DNA of 64,000 nucleotides. Origin: DASVBE01 sp963770375. Lineage in GTDB: Bacteria > Actinomycetota > Actinomycetes > Streptosporangiales > Streptosporangiaceae. The number at the start of each line of letters is the position of its first letter. Position 1 is the stretch's first letter. The notes below the pieces were generated by a model. It ran no database searches, was not told the DNA's origin, and saw only the letters and a list, made by a program, of their open reading frames with translations. The stretch covers positions 124,001-188,000 of the forward strand of contig CAVYPM010000016.1 of assembly GCA_963770375.1 (NCBI GenBank). Reading direction: 5' to 3'. This document shows positions 19,216-30,248 of this stretch, one piece after another. The translations under genes were made by a program, and so were the position numbers.

Positions 19216-20160
19216 ATGATCCTGGTGGCTGGGGAGAGCCTGATCGACCTGATCGTGGACCCGGCGGGCGGGGTGCGGGCCAGCCTCGGCGGCGGCCCGT
19301 ACAACGCGGCGCGGACGATGGCCCGGCTGGGCGCGGAGGTGCAGTTCCTGGGGCGGGTGTCGGCCGATCCGTTCGGCTCGCTGCTGGCCGGGGGACTGGC
19401 CCAGTCCGGGGTCCGGCTCGGCCAGCCCGCGCCGGTGGCCGAGCCGAGCACGCTGGCCGTGCTCTCGGTGACCGGCGACGGGATTGCGCAGTACTGGTTT
19501 CACCTGACGGGCACGGCGGGCGTCCTGCTGGACACCGGGTCCGCGGCCACGGCGCTGGCCAGCGGCCGGGTGAGCGGCCTGCACACGGGCGCCCTCGGGC
19601 TGCTGGCCGAGCCGATGGCCAGCGGGATCGAGACGCTGGCGGGGCAGCTGCCGGACCGGGCCCTGCTCTCGCTCGACCCCAACTGCCGCCCGTCCGCCAC
19701 CCCCGACCCGGACGGCTACCGGGCGCGGGTCCAGCGCCTGGCGGCCCGGGCGGACATCGTCAAGGTGTCCACCGACGACCTGGTGTTCCTGCGGCCCGGG
19801 GCCAGGCTGGACGAGGCCGCCGCCAGCCTGCTCCGGGCCGGCGCGCGTTGCCTGCTCGTCACCGACGGCCCCGCCGCCGTGCGGATCTTCACTAAGGATT
19901 ACGGCCTGACGGTGCCGGTCCCGCCCGCCACGGTGGTGGACACGGTGGGCGCGGGCGACGCCTTCGGCGGCGGGTTCCTGGCCTGGTGGGCCGAGCACGG
20001 CCTGGGCCGGGACAGCCTGACCGACCCGGACGCGGTCCGCGCCGCCGCGGCCGCCGCCGCCGCGGTGGCCTCGCTGACCTGCCAGCGCCCGGGCGCTGAC
20101 CCACCCTGGCGGGCCGGCCTCGGCCCGGGCCAGGGCTGGGACCCGCCGCCCGGGAGCTAG
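19216..20160 (+). CDS. PfkB family carbohydrate kinase (fructokinase-like)
   Basis: 314 residues. Starts MILVAGESLIDLIVDP with the substrate-site SLGGGPYNAARTMARLGAEVQFLGRVSADPFG, and ends with the ATP/anion-hole signature VVDTVGAGDAFGGGFLAWW, including the catalytic Asp. The order of motifs is that of fructokinase or adenosine-type PfkB kinases. The gene stands alone between the divergent ureohydrolase-like gene and the convergent DUF2278 gene, so its sugar substrate is inferred only from family. Confidence 0.88.
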   Translation: MILVAGESLIDLIVDPAGGVRASLGGGPYNAARTMARLGAEVQFLGRVSADPFGSLLAGGLAQSGVRLGQPAPVAEPSTLAVLSVTGDGIAQYWFHLTGTAGVLLDTGSAATALASGRVSGLHTGALGLLAEPMASGIETLAGQLPDRALLSLDPNCRPSATPDPDGYRARVQRLAARADIVKVSTDDLVFLRPGARLDEAAASLLRAGARCLLVTDGPAAVRIFTKDYGLTVPVPPATVVDTVGAGDAFGGGFLAWWAEHGLGRDSLTDPDAVRAAAAAAAAVASLTCQRPGADPPWRAGLGPGQGWDPPPGS

Positions 20161-20200
20161 CCCACGCGGTCGTTCCCGGCCCGGGCCGCCGTAGTGGCGG

Positions 20201-21227
20201 TCAGAAAACGATGGTCTGCCCTTCGGAGCTGGCCTGCTCCTGGGTGTACGCGACGCCGTCGGCCTTCAGCCCGGCCGGGTCGAGCAGGGTCACCAGGCCG
20301 CCCCGGTTGCCCAGCTGGACCGGCGGCCGCAGCACGATCCGCACGGTCTCGCCCGCCGGCAGCGTGGCCGGGTCCAGCGGCATCCGCTGCCCGAGCCGGT
20401 CGGCCAGCGCCCAGCCGGTCAGGTCCAGGTCCTGAGCCCCGGCGTTGATGAGGGTGACCGTTTCCCGCTCCGGCGCCGGCCCGGCCGGGTTGGGCAGGGC
20501 CGCGACGATGCGGATGGCGTGCTCCGCCCCAGCCGGCCCCGGACCGGGGCCAGGCCCCGGCGCCCGGCGGACCTTGCAGGGCGTGGCCGGTCTGGTCATC
20601 GGTGTGCCACGCCTGGCTCTGGAACGCCAGGAAGATGGCCACCCACTGGTCCTGGCCGGGATAGTGCAGCAGCAGCCCGCCGTCCTGCCAGACTCCGTCA
20701 TCGCTGCGGAAGTGGCCGGTGTTGCCCTGGTTCATGTGCACGTCGTGGACACCGTTGCCGGGCGAGAAGCCGAAGATCTTGTCCGGGACGCCCGCCTCGG
20801 GCCCCCACCGCTGGCCGAACGCGTACACCCGGGCCGCGGGATCGGCCGCCGCCCGGCTCACGTAATGCGCCAGCTTGTCGGCCAGGTCGTTGTCCGGGCC
20901 GGGCGCGGTCGCCGGCAGCACGCGCATGGCCTGCCGGTCGAACAGGTTCCCCCGGATGAAATCAAGCGCCACTCCCCCGGCCTGGCTCGGCACGGCGGTA
21001 AAGCCATCGGGCAGACCCGGCAGCGCCTGCAGCAGCGGGTGCGAAAACGACTCGTCCGCCACGAACAGCAGCTCCGGAGGCGACTCCTGGGACAGCACGT
21101 TGACCGCCACCCGGAAATCAGTGTCCCCGCCACGGACCCTGATCTGGAAGTGCGGGCTATCAGCCCCGCCCTCAGCCCGGCTATCCACCACCTGGCCAGC
21201 CAGCACCCCGTAACCATGCAGCGCCAT
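20201..21227 (-). CDS. DUF2278 (YukJ-like) protein with C-terminal lamin-tail domain, one frame break
   Basis: The N-terminal ~215 residues match DUF2278: MALHGYGVLAGQVVDSRAEG, SPHFQIRVRGGDTDFRVAVNV, HDVHMNQGN and WVAIFLAFQSQAWHTDD. Near 20575 the frame shifts by one extra base. The continuation in the next frame is a lamin-tail (LTD) beta-sandwich: ETVTLINAGAQDLDLTGWALAD, LPAGETVRIVLRPPVQLGNRGGLVTLLD, ending SEGQTIVF at TGA 20201-20203. Repaired length is about 341 residues. LTD domains attached to nucleases or DUF2278 are thought to aid targeting or binding, while the role of DUF2278 itself is unknown. The intact protein on both sides suggests an assembly insertion. Confidence 0.72.
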
Positions 21228-21322
21228 CGCAGCCTCCCACCCGGCTCACAGCATCCCCATGGACGGAGGCTCCGCCGCCGTCCCTGATACAGATCCGGCT
21301 TTTACCGGACCAGAACCCAGGT

Positions 21323-24300
21323 TTACCTGAAGTCGCGGCTGCGGGCGGCGGCGACCACGCGGAGGCGCTCCAGGCGGGTGGCGACCAGGCTGACCGCGCC
21401 GTCCAGGCTCTCTACCCGGCCGTGCACGAGAAGCGCGCTGGCGTCCACGCCGATCCGCCGGTACCGGGCCCACACCCCCGGCGGGCAGATGACGTTGGCC
21501 ATCCCGGTCTCGTCCTCCAGGCTGAGGAACACCACCCCGCGGGCGGTGCCCGGCTGCTGCCGGTGCGTCACCAGCCCGCCCACCGCGACGGCGGCCCCGC
21601 CCGCCGCCGCGGCCATCGCCGACGTGGTCAGCACGCCGCGGCCGGACAGCAGGTCCCTGATGTGCGCCACCGGGTGCGTGCCGTACGTCCCGGTGGCCCA
21701 CAGATCCGCGAACGTCTCCTCGGCCGCGGTCATCGGCGGCAGCGCCGGGGCGTCCAGGCCGGGCGTCGTGCCGGGCAGCTGACCGGGCCGGATGGACGCC
21801 GCCGCGCCTGCCGCCCAGAGCGCCTCGCGGCGGCCGACGCCGAAGCAGCCGAATGCGCCCGCGGTGGCCAGTGCCTCCATCGCCGGGACCGGCAGCGACG
21901 TGCGGCGGGCGAAGTCCGCCAGGTCCGCGTACGGCTGGCCGGCCTCGATGGCGGCGGCGGGGGCGTCGCCGAGGTTGCGCACGCTGGACAGGCCGGGCCT
22001 GATCGCCGGCTGGCCAGGGACTGGTACGCCGCCGCAGGGGGCCGGGGCGGGACTGCTGCGGCCGGCCCCGCCCCGCCCCGGGAGCCGTCCTGGCGGGGCG
22101 GAGTGGCCCGGGGGCAGCCATGCGTAATCCGTCGGGACGGGGGTTAGCTGGAGGGTGGCCAGCGCGGCGCTGGCGTTGACGTCGACGCCGGTCACCGTGA
22201 CCCCGTGCCGCCGGGCGTCGCTGAGGAGCGTGGCCGGCGAGTAGAAGCCCATCGGCTGGTTGCGCAGCAGCGCGGCGGTGAACGCGGCCGGGTAGTAGCA
22301 CTTCAGCCAGGCGCTGGCGTAGACCAGGTAGGCGAAGCTGATCGCGTGCGACTCGGGGAAGCCGTAGCTGGAGAACGCGAGGATCTTCGTGTAGATGTCC
22401 TGCGCCACGGCCCGGGGGATGCCCCGCTCCGCCATCCCGCCCAGCAGCCGGTGGCGGAGCTCCTCGATCCGCTCCGGGGCGCGCTTGCTGCTCATCGCCT
22501 GGCGGAGGCGGTCCGCCTCGGCCGGGCTGAACCCGGCGCAGTCGATCGCGACCTGCATCATCTGCTCCTGGAACAGCGGCACGCCGAGGGTCTTGGCCAG
22601 CGCCCGGCGCATGGACGGGTGCGGCAGATCGGGCGGCTCGTCGCCGTGCCGGCGGCGCATGTAGGGGTGCACCGAGCCGCCCTGGATCGGGCCCGGCCGG
22701 ATCAGCGCCACCTCGATGACCAGGTCGTAGAACCGTTCCGGGCGGAGCCGCGGCAGGGTGGCCATCTGCGCCCGCGACTCGACCTGGAAGACCCCGACGG
22801 TGTCGGCGGCCTGGAGCATCGCGTAGACGCCCGCGTCCTCCTGCGGGATCGACTCCAGGGTCCAGCGGACGCCGTGCGCGTGCTCGATCAGCCCGAAGCA
22901 GTCCCGCAGGGCGGCCAGCATGCCCAGGCCGAGCAGGTCGAACTTGACCAGGCCCGCGTAGGCGCAGTCGTCCTTGTCCCACTGCAGGACGGTGCGGCCC
23001 GGCATCCGGGCCCATTCCACCGGGCACACCTCACCCACCGGGCGGTCGCAGATCACCATGCCGCCGGAATGGATGCCCAGGTGGCGGGGCAGCTGCTGGA
23101 GCTGGCCGGCCAGCTCGATCACGTCCGGCGGGATACCGGCGTCGGGCGGGACCGGCTGGCCGGGGGCGTACTCCCGGGGTCCGACCTGCCGTGACCAGTG
23201 ATCGAGCTGCGCCGGGGGGTAGCCGAGGGCGCGGCCCGCGTCGCGCAGCGCCATCCGCGGCCGGTAGGAGATGACGTTGGCGACCTGGGCGGCGCGATCC
23301 CGGCCGTACGTGGCGTAGACGTACTGGATGACCGCCTCGCGGCGGTTGTGCTCGATGTCCAGGTCGATGTCGGGCGGCCCGTCGCGGCCCGCGGACAGGA
23401 ACCGCTCGAACAGCAGGCCGTGCCGTACCGGGTCCACGCTGGTGATCCCGATCGCGTAGCAGACCGCGGAGTTGGCCGCCGAGCCGCGGCCCTGGCACAG
23501 GATGCCGGACTCCTCGCAGAACCGGACGATGTCGTAGACGATGAGGAAGTAGCCGGGGAACTCGAGCTCCTCGATGACCGCCAGCTCCCGGTCGATCTGC
23601 GCGTAGGCACCGTCGACGCGTTCGGCGTGCCGCGGGCCGTACCGGGCCGGGGCGCGGCGCTCGACCAGGTCGCGGAGCAGCCGGGCCTCGCTGCTGCCGT
23701 CGGGGACGGGGAAATCGGGGAGGGCGGGCGCGACGACCGTGAAGTCCCAGGCGCAGTCGCGGGCCAGCGCGACGGTCCGCTGCTGAACGCCCGGGTAGCG
23801 GTTCAGGCGGGCGGCCATCTCGGCGCCGGATCTGATAAAGGCGCCGCCGGATGCGGCCAGCCAGCCGTCCATCTCGGCGAGGCTGCGGCGGGCCCTTATC
23901 GCGGCCAGGGCCTGGGCGAGCCGGGCCTGGGACGGGCTGGCGTAGTGCACGTTGCCGCTGGCGACGACGGGCAGGCCGGTGGCGGCGGCGAGCTCGAACA
24001 GCGCGTCGTTGCGCTCGTCGTCGGCGGGCTCGTCGTGGCTGATCAGCTCGACGTAGACGTTCCCGCGGCCGAACATCCGGGTCAGCAGGCGGAGCTCGCG
24101 AGCCGCGGCGCGCAGGGCGGTGGCACTGCTGAGATGGGCCAGGCCGGGGCCGTAGGCGGTGAAATTTACGGGATACGGCAGCGGGGGCGCGGGCCGGGCG
24201 GCCGGACCGGCAGCGGCCAGGGCGGCCGGGACCGAGCCCTTGCGGCAGCCGGTCAGGATGGCCCAGTGGCCGTCGTGCGCGCCGGCCAGGCGGTCGAGGC

Positions 24301-24850
24301 TGTAGACGGGGCGGCCCTTTTCCTGGCCGGCCAGCTGGGCCTCGCTGATGACCTGGCACAGCCGCCGGTAGCCTTCCGGGTCGCGGGCCAGGACAAGGAG
24401 GTGGCGGCCGGCCGGGTCGGGTATGCCGCCCTGCCCGCTGGGCAGGTCAAGGCTGAGCTCGGCGCCGAATACGGTGCCTAGCTTGGTGCCGGTGGCGGCC
24501 TTCTGGCGGGCGGCGGCCTGGGCGAACTGCGGCACACCGTACATGCCGTCGTGGTCGGTGAGGGCGAGGGCGACCAGGCCGCGTTCGGCGGCCTCGGCGA
24601 CCAGGTCAGCGGGGCTGGACGCACCGTCAAGGAAGCTGTAGGACGAGTGGCAGTGCAGTTCGGCCCACTCGGGGCCGCCGGCTTCCGGGCGGCGGGCCGG
24701 CGGCGGGGCGGGCGCAGGCGGCGGTTCCTGGTTCGGGTGCGGCTCCCCCGGCCATCCTTCGGGGGGCGGCGGCCCTTCGTCGCCGGGTCCGCGCCAGGAC
24801 AGCCGCCGTTCCAGTTCCCGCCACGGGATTGGCGGGTTATCCCATCCCAT
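21323..24850 (-). CDS. dnaE2: Error-prone DNA polymerase III alpha subunit DnaE2/ImuC
   Basis: 1175 residues from ATG at 24850 (MGWDNPPIPWRELERRLSW); the open frame runs further upstream but is non-coding there. The PHP domain opens with ELHCHSSYSFLDGASSPADL. The polymerase core carries RGSAANSAVCYAIGIT and the catalytic PDIDLDIEHNRREAV, followed by HLGIHSGGMVI and VPLFQEQMMQVAI. An OB-fold region lies near the C-terminus (VFLSLEDETGMANVICPPGVW). A Gly/Pro-rich insert of ~40 residues lies just before SSVRNLGDAPAAAIEAG. It is the catalytic polymerase of the SOS mutasome and is transcribed after imuA and imuB. Confidence 0.95.
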   Translation of the reverse strand: MGWDNPPIPWRELERRLSWRGPGDEGPPPPEGWPGEPHPNQEPPPAPAPPPARRPEAGGPEWAELHCHSSYSFLDGASSPADLVAEAAERGLVALALTDHDGMYGVPQFAQAAARQKAATGTKLGTVFGAELSLDLPSGQGGIPDPAGRHLLVLARDPEGYRRLCQVISEAQLAGQEKGRPVYSLDRLAGAHDGHWAILTGCRKGSVPAALAAAGPAARPAPPLPYPVNFTAYGPGLAHLSSATALRAAARELRLLTRMFGRGNVYVELISHDEPADDERNDALFELAAATGLPVVASGNVHYASPSQARLAQALAAIRARRSLAEMDGWLAASGGAFIRSGAEMAARLNRYPGVQQRTVALARDCAWDFTVVAPALPDFPVPDGSSEARLLRDLVERRAPARYGPRHAERVDGAYAQIDRELAVIEELEFPGYFLIVYDIVRFCEESGILCQGRGSAANSAVCYAIGITSVDPVRHGLLFERFLSAGRDGPPDIDLDIEHNRREAVIQYVYATYGRDRAAQVANVISYRPRMALRDAGRALGYPPAQLDHWSRQVGPREYAPGQPVPPDAGIPPDVIELAGQLQQLPRHLGIHSGGMVICDRPVGEVCPVEWARMPGRTVLQWDKDDCAYAGLVKFDLLGLGMLAALRDCFGLIEHAHGVRWTLESIPQEDAGVYAMLQAADTVGVFQVESRAQMATLPRLRPERFYDLVIEVALIRPGPIQGGSVHPYMRRRHGDEPPDLPHPSMRRALAKTLGVPLFQEQMMQVAIDCAGFSPAEADRLRQAMSSKRAPERIEELRHRLLGGMAERGIPRAVAQDIYTKILAFSSYGFPESHAISFAYLVYASAWLKCYYPAAFTAALLRNQPMGFYSPATLLSDARRHGVTVTGVDVNASAALATLQLTPVPTDYAWLPPGHSAPPGRLPGRGGAGRSSPAPAPCGGVPVPGQPAIRPGLSSVRNLGDAPAAAIEAGQPYADLADFARRTSLPVPAMEALATAGAFGCFGVGRREALWAAGAAASIRPGQLPGTTPGLDAPALPPMTAAEETFADLWATGTYGTHPVAHIRDLLSGRGVLTTSAMAAAAGGAAVAVGGLVTHRQQPGTARGVVFLSLEDETGMANVICPPGVWARYRRIGVDASALLVHGRVESLDGAVSLVATRLERLRVVAAARSRDFR

Positions 24851-24903
24851 CGGCCACGCTGCCTTCCCCCGTTGCTGATCCCCCGGCCCCGTCCCGGTCC
24901 CGG

Positions 24904-26601
24904 TCAGGCGGGCAGTAAGTCGTAGCAGGCTTCGAGCGTCCACTGGCCGCCCTGGACCGCGGCCAGCCAGGCGGTTCCGTCCTCGGTCACCAGCTGGAAC
25001 CGGGCGCGGCGGCGGGCGGCGATCGCGGCCCACCAGCGTTCGGTCACCGGCCAGGGCCCGGCCCAGGCGGTGACCGCGAGCCACGGGCCGCCGTTCGCGG
25101 ACAGCCAGGCGGGCGGGGCGGAGATCGCTGCGCGGCCGGTGACCTCGACCGGCACGGCGGCTTCGCCGGTCACCTGGGCGGGCAGCGGCGGGTCGTACAC
25201 CGTAGCCGGGGCGGGCGGCGGGATATGACCAGGCCACGGACGGCCGGCCGGGAGGGCCGGGGTCGCGGCGTCACCGAACGGGATCAGGGTGACCTGCTCG
25301 GCCGGGTCGCGGCCGCCGGCCAGGAGGGGCCGGGTGACGGCGCTTGAGCCCAGCATGGCCTGCACCCGGGTGGCGGCCCGGGCGACCCGGGTGCTGATAA
25401 CGGTCTCGCCCCACAGCGCCAGTTGCCGTCCGGTGTCGCGGACCAGCTGGTCGGGAACCAGCCGCAACCGCACGATTCCGCCCACCACGGGCCCGCCCCC
25501 GGGCCCGTCCGCGGGCCCGTCCGGCACGCCGGACGGGCGGCGGGCGGCGGGCGGGGTGGTTCGCCAGGTGTCGAGTTGCCAGCGGACGCGCTCGGCTACG
25601 GCTAGCCCGGAGAGCAGGCCGTCGTGCCGCCACAGGCGGATGTTTTCCCGGCCGTCGGCGAAGGTGACCTCGACGCGGAGCCGGACGCAGGTCAGGCCGC
25701 GGGCGGCGAGCCCGGTGTGCAATTCCTCGGCGAGCGCTTTCGCGGCGAACACCACCGGCTCAGAAAGCCCGGCGGGCGGCTCGAACTCCCGGCCGGCGGA
25801 CAGGTCGGCTTGCGGCGGGCGGGGTATCAGCGGACGCGGGTCCAGGCCGCGGGCCAGCCGGTGCGCCTGCGCCCCGGCGGCGCCGAACCGGCTGGCCGCC
25901 TCGGCGGCCGGCAGCCGGGCGAAGTCGCCCAGCGTCCAGATCCCCAGCCGCGGCAGCAAGCTGCTGAGCTCAGGGACCTCCAGCACGCTGACCGGGTACG
26001 TGGCCAGGAACGCGGGCGTCCCCCCCGGCGGCACGATCATCCCCGCCGGGCTGGGCTGAGCCATCTCCGGCGAGGCAGCCCGGACCCCCGTTCCCCGGGA
26101 GGAGGCCGCTCCCTGCGGGTCAGCCCGGACCGTCGCCCGCTGAGTAACAACGTGGGTGGCTGTTGCTAGCGGGGCTGGTGGGTGCGGTTCAGGGAAGGCG
26201 GGCTGCTGGGCTGGGGCTGGTGGGGCAGCCTGGGCGGCTAGCTGGGCGGCGAACAGGCCGTCGGCGACGCCGGACCGGCAGGTGAGGCCCAGGGCGCTGA
26301 TCGCGCTGGTGATCTTGGTGAGGAGGGCCTGCTCGCCGCCGAAGTAGCGGGCGGGGGCGGGGGCGCTGATCGCGCACCGGCCGGGGGCGATCACCTCGAC
26401 TAGCGGGCTGAAATCTTCGATGGCGGCCACGACCTGGGCGAATACTGGGTCGACGGGCAGTTCTCCGGTGGCTGGCCGCGGCCCGGGCGCGGGGGGCGGC
26501 CCGGCTATGGGCGGCGGGGCTTCGGGGGCCGCGTGGCCGGCGAGCAGGTCGGGGCAGCAGATAACGAGGATGCGGCCTGGCGTGCGATGGGCCAGGCTCA
26601 T
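24904..26601 (-). CDS. imuB: ImuB, Y-family polymerase-like accessory protein
   Basis: 565 residues; its ATG overlaps the imuA stop by four bases. The fold is Y-family-like: SPLVEVIAPGRCAISAPAPARYFGGEQALLTKI, ALGLTCRSGVADGLFAAQLAA, then a helix-hairpin region LLPRLGIWTLGDFARLPAAEAASRFG and a little-finger domain. The N-terminus reads GRILVICCPDLLAG where active polymerases have a DxD catalytic strand, so it should be inactive, as in known ImuB proteins. It is expected to bridge the beta clamp and DnaE2. A ~50-residue Pro/Ala-rich insert lies near 125-185. Confidence 0.9.
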   Translation of the reverse strand: MSLAHRTPGRILVICCPDLLAGHAAPEAPPPIAGPPPAPGPRPATGELPVDPVFAQVVAAIEDFSPLVEVIAPGRCAISAPAPARYFGGEQALLTKITSAISALGLTCRSGVADGLFAAQLAAQAAPPAPAQQPAFPEPHPPAPLATATHVVTQRATVRADPQGAASSRGTGVRAASPEMAQPSPAGMIVPPGGTPAFLATYPVSVLEVPELSSLLPRLGIWTLGDFARLPAAEAASRFGAAGAQAHRLARGLDPRPLIPRPPQADLSAGREFEPPAGLSEPVVFAAKALAEELHTGLAARGLTCVRLRVEVTFADGRENIRLWRHDGLLSGLAVAERVRWQLDTWRTTPPAARRPSGVPDGPADGPGGGPVVGGIVRLRLVPDQLVRDTGRQLALWGETVISTRVARAATRVQAMLGSSAVTRPLLAGGRDPAEQVTLIPFGDAATPALPAGRPWPGHIPPPAPATVYDPPLPAQVTGEAAVPVEVTGRAAISAPPAWLSANGGPWLAVTAWAGPWPVTERWWAAIAARRRARFQLVTEDGTAWLAAVQGGQWTLEACYDLLPA

Positions 26602-27356
26602 CCGGCGCTCCTCCCCCGCCAGAGCGGGGCCTCCGCGGGCTCACCGGGGTTCCCTGAGGAGGTGGCCGCCCACCCGGAGCCCGCCACCGGGCCGCTGGCC
26701 GCCGAGCCGGTCACAGAGCCGCTGCTGGCTACGGCGGCGACGGAACCGTCGGGGCCGGGGAGCCAGAGCCACCGGGCCCGCGGGCGGCCGGCGGCGCCGC
26801 GGCCGTCCACGACGACCTGGGCCCGGCGGGCCCGGAGCCGGCCGTGGCCGGCCCCGATCCCCGCCCATTCCTGGCTGGTCACGGTGAGCCTGCGGTGCGC
26901 ACCGTCCCAGTCCCCGGCGATCACCAGCACGCCGCCGTACCGCCGGGCCACTGATTCCAGCTTGCGCCGCAGGGCGGCAGACGGCCGGGACGGCGGGCGG
27001 AGGACGATCAGGTCGCAGCCGTCGAGCAGGGTGGCAACCACGTGCGGCCAGCGGGAGCCGGGGTCGGGCACGAGCAGCAGCCGGTCCGGGTCGAGGCCGG
27101 CCCCGGCGGCCGCGGCCACGCCGAGGGCGGGCAGTCCGGCGACCGCGCACCAGGCGCCCGCGCCGGACGCGGCCGCCGCAAGGGCCAGGCAGAGCAGGCC
27201 CCACGCCCCGGTCGCGATCACCGACCCGCGCGGCAGCCCGGCGGGCAGCAGCCCGGTCAGCGCGGGCAGCACCGGCAGGGCCCCCGGGCCGGTCAGGTCA
27301 CCCGGGACTCCCTGGACCCCGGAAAGCGCCGTGACCTGCGGAATCTCTGCCCTCAT
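26598..27356 (-). CDS. imuA: ImuA-type RecA-like mutasome protein
   Basis: 252 residues. It has a RecA-like core with a degenerate phosphate loop (GLPRGSVIATGAWG in place of GxxxxGKT), then GLDPDRLLLVPDPGSRWPHVVATLLDGCDLIVLRPP, the ImuA'/SulA-like pattern seen in actinobacterial mutasomes. It is the first gene of imuA-imuB-dnaE2. The -10 element ends only eight bases before the ATG, and no ribosome site fits in between, so the mRNA is probably leaderless at this end. Confidence 0.82.
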   Translation of the reverse strand: MRAEIPQVTALSGVQGVPGDLTGPGALPVLPALTGLLPAGLPRGSVIATGAWGLLCLALAAAASGAGAWCAVAGLPALGVAAAAGAGLDPDRLLLVPDPGSRWPHVVATLLDGCDLIVLRPPSRPSAALRRKLESVARRYGGVLVIAGDWDGAHRRLTVTSQEWAGIGAGHGRLRARRAQVVVDGRGAAGRPRARWLWLPGPDGSVAAVASSGSVTGSAASGPVAGSGWAATSSGNPGEPAEAPLWRGRSAG

Positions 27357-27364
27357 GAGGAGAC

Positions 27365-27393
27365 ACTATCGAATCTGTATTCGAATATGTCAA
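27365..27393 (-). promoter_or_regulatory. SOS promoter: LexA box within a -35/-10 spacer
   Basis: On the minus strand TTGACA (27393-27388) and GATAGT (27370-27365) are 17 bases apart, a near-consensus promoter for imuA. The perfect palindrome TCGAATACAGATTCGA (27384-27369; TCGAAT-N4-ATTCGA) fills the spacer and matches the actinobacterial LexA pattern. LexA would therefore block polymerase until DNA damage. The ATG at 27356 follows within about 8 bases, consistent with leaderless translation. Confidence 0.85.
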
Positions 27394-27517
27394 GGCTCTA
27401 TCTGATCTTGCGAACATGTTTTCATCCGGTGGTCACCGGGCACGGGCGGCGGAAGAAGTGATCACAGCATCGGATTCCGATTGCCCGGCTTCGGGGGCCA
27501 GAGTAGAGGTACGGGTT

Positions 27518-28420
27518 ATGAGCCCCGCAAAGAACGTAAGTTCCGCTTGGTCCCGCTCGCTCGCCGTGCGGCTCGCCGCCGCCCTGGCGGTGCTGTCCGC
27601 CGGTCTCGTGGCGGCGGCGCACTTCACCGGGGGCGCGAACCGGCCCGGCGTCGTCCACCTGACCAGCTCATCGTTGCGGCAGGGCGCTGGGCAGCCACGG
27701 AAGGACCCGGCGGCGGCGCCGGCGTTCTTCGGCACTCTGCCGCCCGGCGCGACGCTGCCCTCCTCGGCGCAGTGCGCGGCGTGGGTCCGGGCCCAGCCGT
27801 CGCCGCACGAGAGCAAGGGCGTCAACAAGCCGTACAACCAGCGGACCGGGGCGCACCTCCCGGCCGACTTCCTGGCGAATGACGCGCCGGCCGCGGACCA
27901 GAAGATCGTGCCCCGGGTCAACGGCAACTTCACCGGCAGCACCAGGGAAATCCTGCGCTGGGTGGCCTGCAAGTGGGGCATCAACCAGACCATCGTGTTC
28001 GCCCAGGCGGCAGTCGAATCCTGGTGGCGGCAGACCACCCAGGGCGATTTCGGCTCCGACACCAGCGCCTGCCCGCCCGGCCACCGGACGCTGAACAGCC
28101 AGGGCCAGTGCGCGCAGAGCTGGGGCATCCTGCAGAACCGCTACCCGTTCGAGAAGGGCGCGTTCCCGGCCGCGATCCGGTCCACCGCGATGAACGCGGA
28201 CACCGCCTACGCGATCTGGCGGACCTGCTTCGACGGCTACGAAACCTGGCTGAACACCGTCCCTGAACCGCAGCGGTACGTCAAGGGCGACGCGTGGGGC
28301 TGCGTCGGCCGCTGGTTCTCCGGGCGGTGGCATGACGCCGGAGCACAGCAGTACATCGCCAAGGTCAAGCAGTACCGCCAGGAGAAGATCTGGACGACCC
28401 GCGACTTCCAGGAGCCGTAA
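27518..28420 (+). CDS. Exported lysozyme/transglycosylase-like protein
   Basis: 300 residues from ATG at 27518; upstream GTAGAGG is a weak ribosome site. A single N-terminal membrane or signal segment is at ~15-35 (LAVRLAAALAVLSAGLVAAAHF), followed by a ~60-residue linker. The folded part (~95-300) includes REILRWVACKWGINQTIVFAQAAVESWWRQTT, with a Glu in a helix as in lysozyme-like catalytic sites, then QSWGILQNRYPFEKGAFPAA and CFDGYETWLN. Four to six cysteines suit an extracellular protein. Muramidase-like activity is inferred from this pattern, not from a clear family match. It is divergent from the SOS promoter. Confidence 0.55.
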   Translation: MSPAKNVSSAWSRSLAVRLAAALAVLSAGLVAAAHFTGGANRPGVVHLTSSSLRQGAGQPRKDPAAAPAFFGTLPPGATLPSSAQCAAWVRAQPSPHESKGVNKPYNQRTGAHLPADFLANDAPAADQKIVPRVNGNFTGSTREILRWVACKWGINQTIVFAQAAVESWWRQTTQGDFGSDTSACPPGHRTLNSQGQCAQSWGILQNRYPFEKGAFPAAIRSTAMNADTAYAIWRTCFDGYETWLNTVPEPQRYVKGDAWGCVGRWFSGRWHDAGAQQYIAKVKQYRQEKIWTTRDFQEP

Positions 28421-28582
28421 CCGCCGGCCGAACCGAACCGAATCGGCTCAGGACCCCCAGGCTGGCGGGCAGGCCAGATTAACCGAACTAAATTCGGTTT
28501 CGGGGTTTCCTCCCGGCGGCTGGCCAGGCTGGCCAGGCTGGGCACCGGGAAGGCCGGGCCTGGCCGGGAGAGGAGATCGGCG

Positions 28583-30237
<1,655 letters not shown>

Positions 30238-30248
30238 GAGCCCTAGCG

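Noticed and set aside
24851..25237. Extended N-terminus of DnaE2 upstream of 24850
   Set aside because: The added ~129 residues are Arg/Gly-rich with no family similarity and would overlap the imuB coding region in another frame.
27402..27415. Second LexA-like site (GCGAACATGTTTTC) between imuA and the exported protein
   Set aside because: Only one half-site (CGAAC) matches; the other half lacks GTTCG, so it falls well short of the perfect palindrome at 27369-27384.
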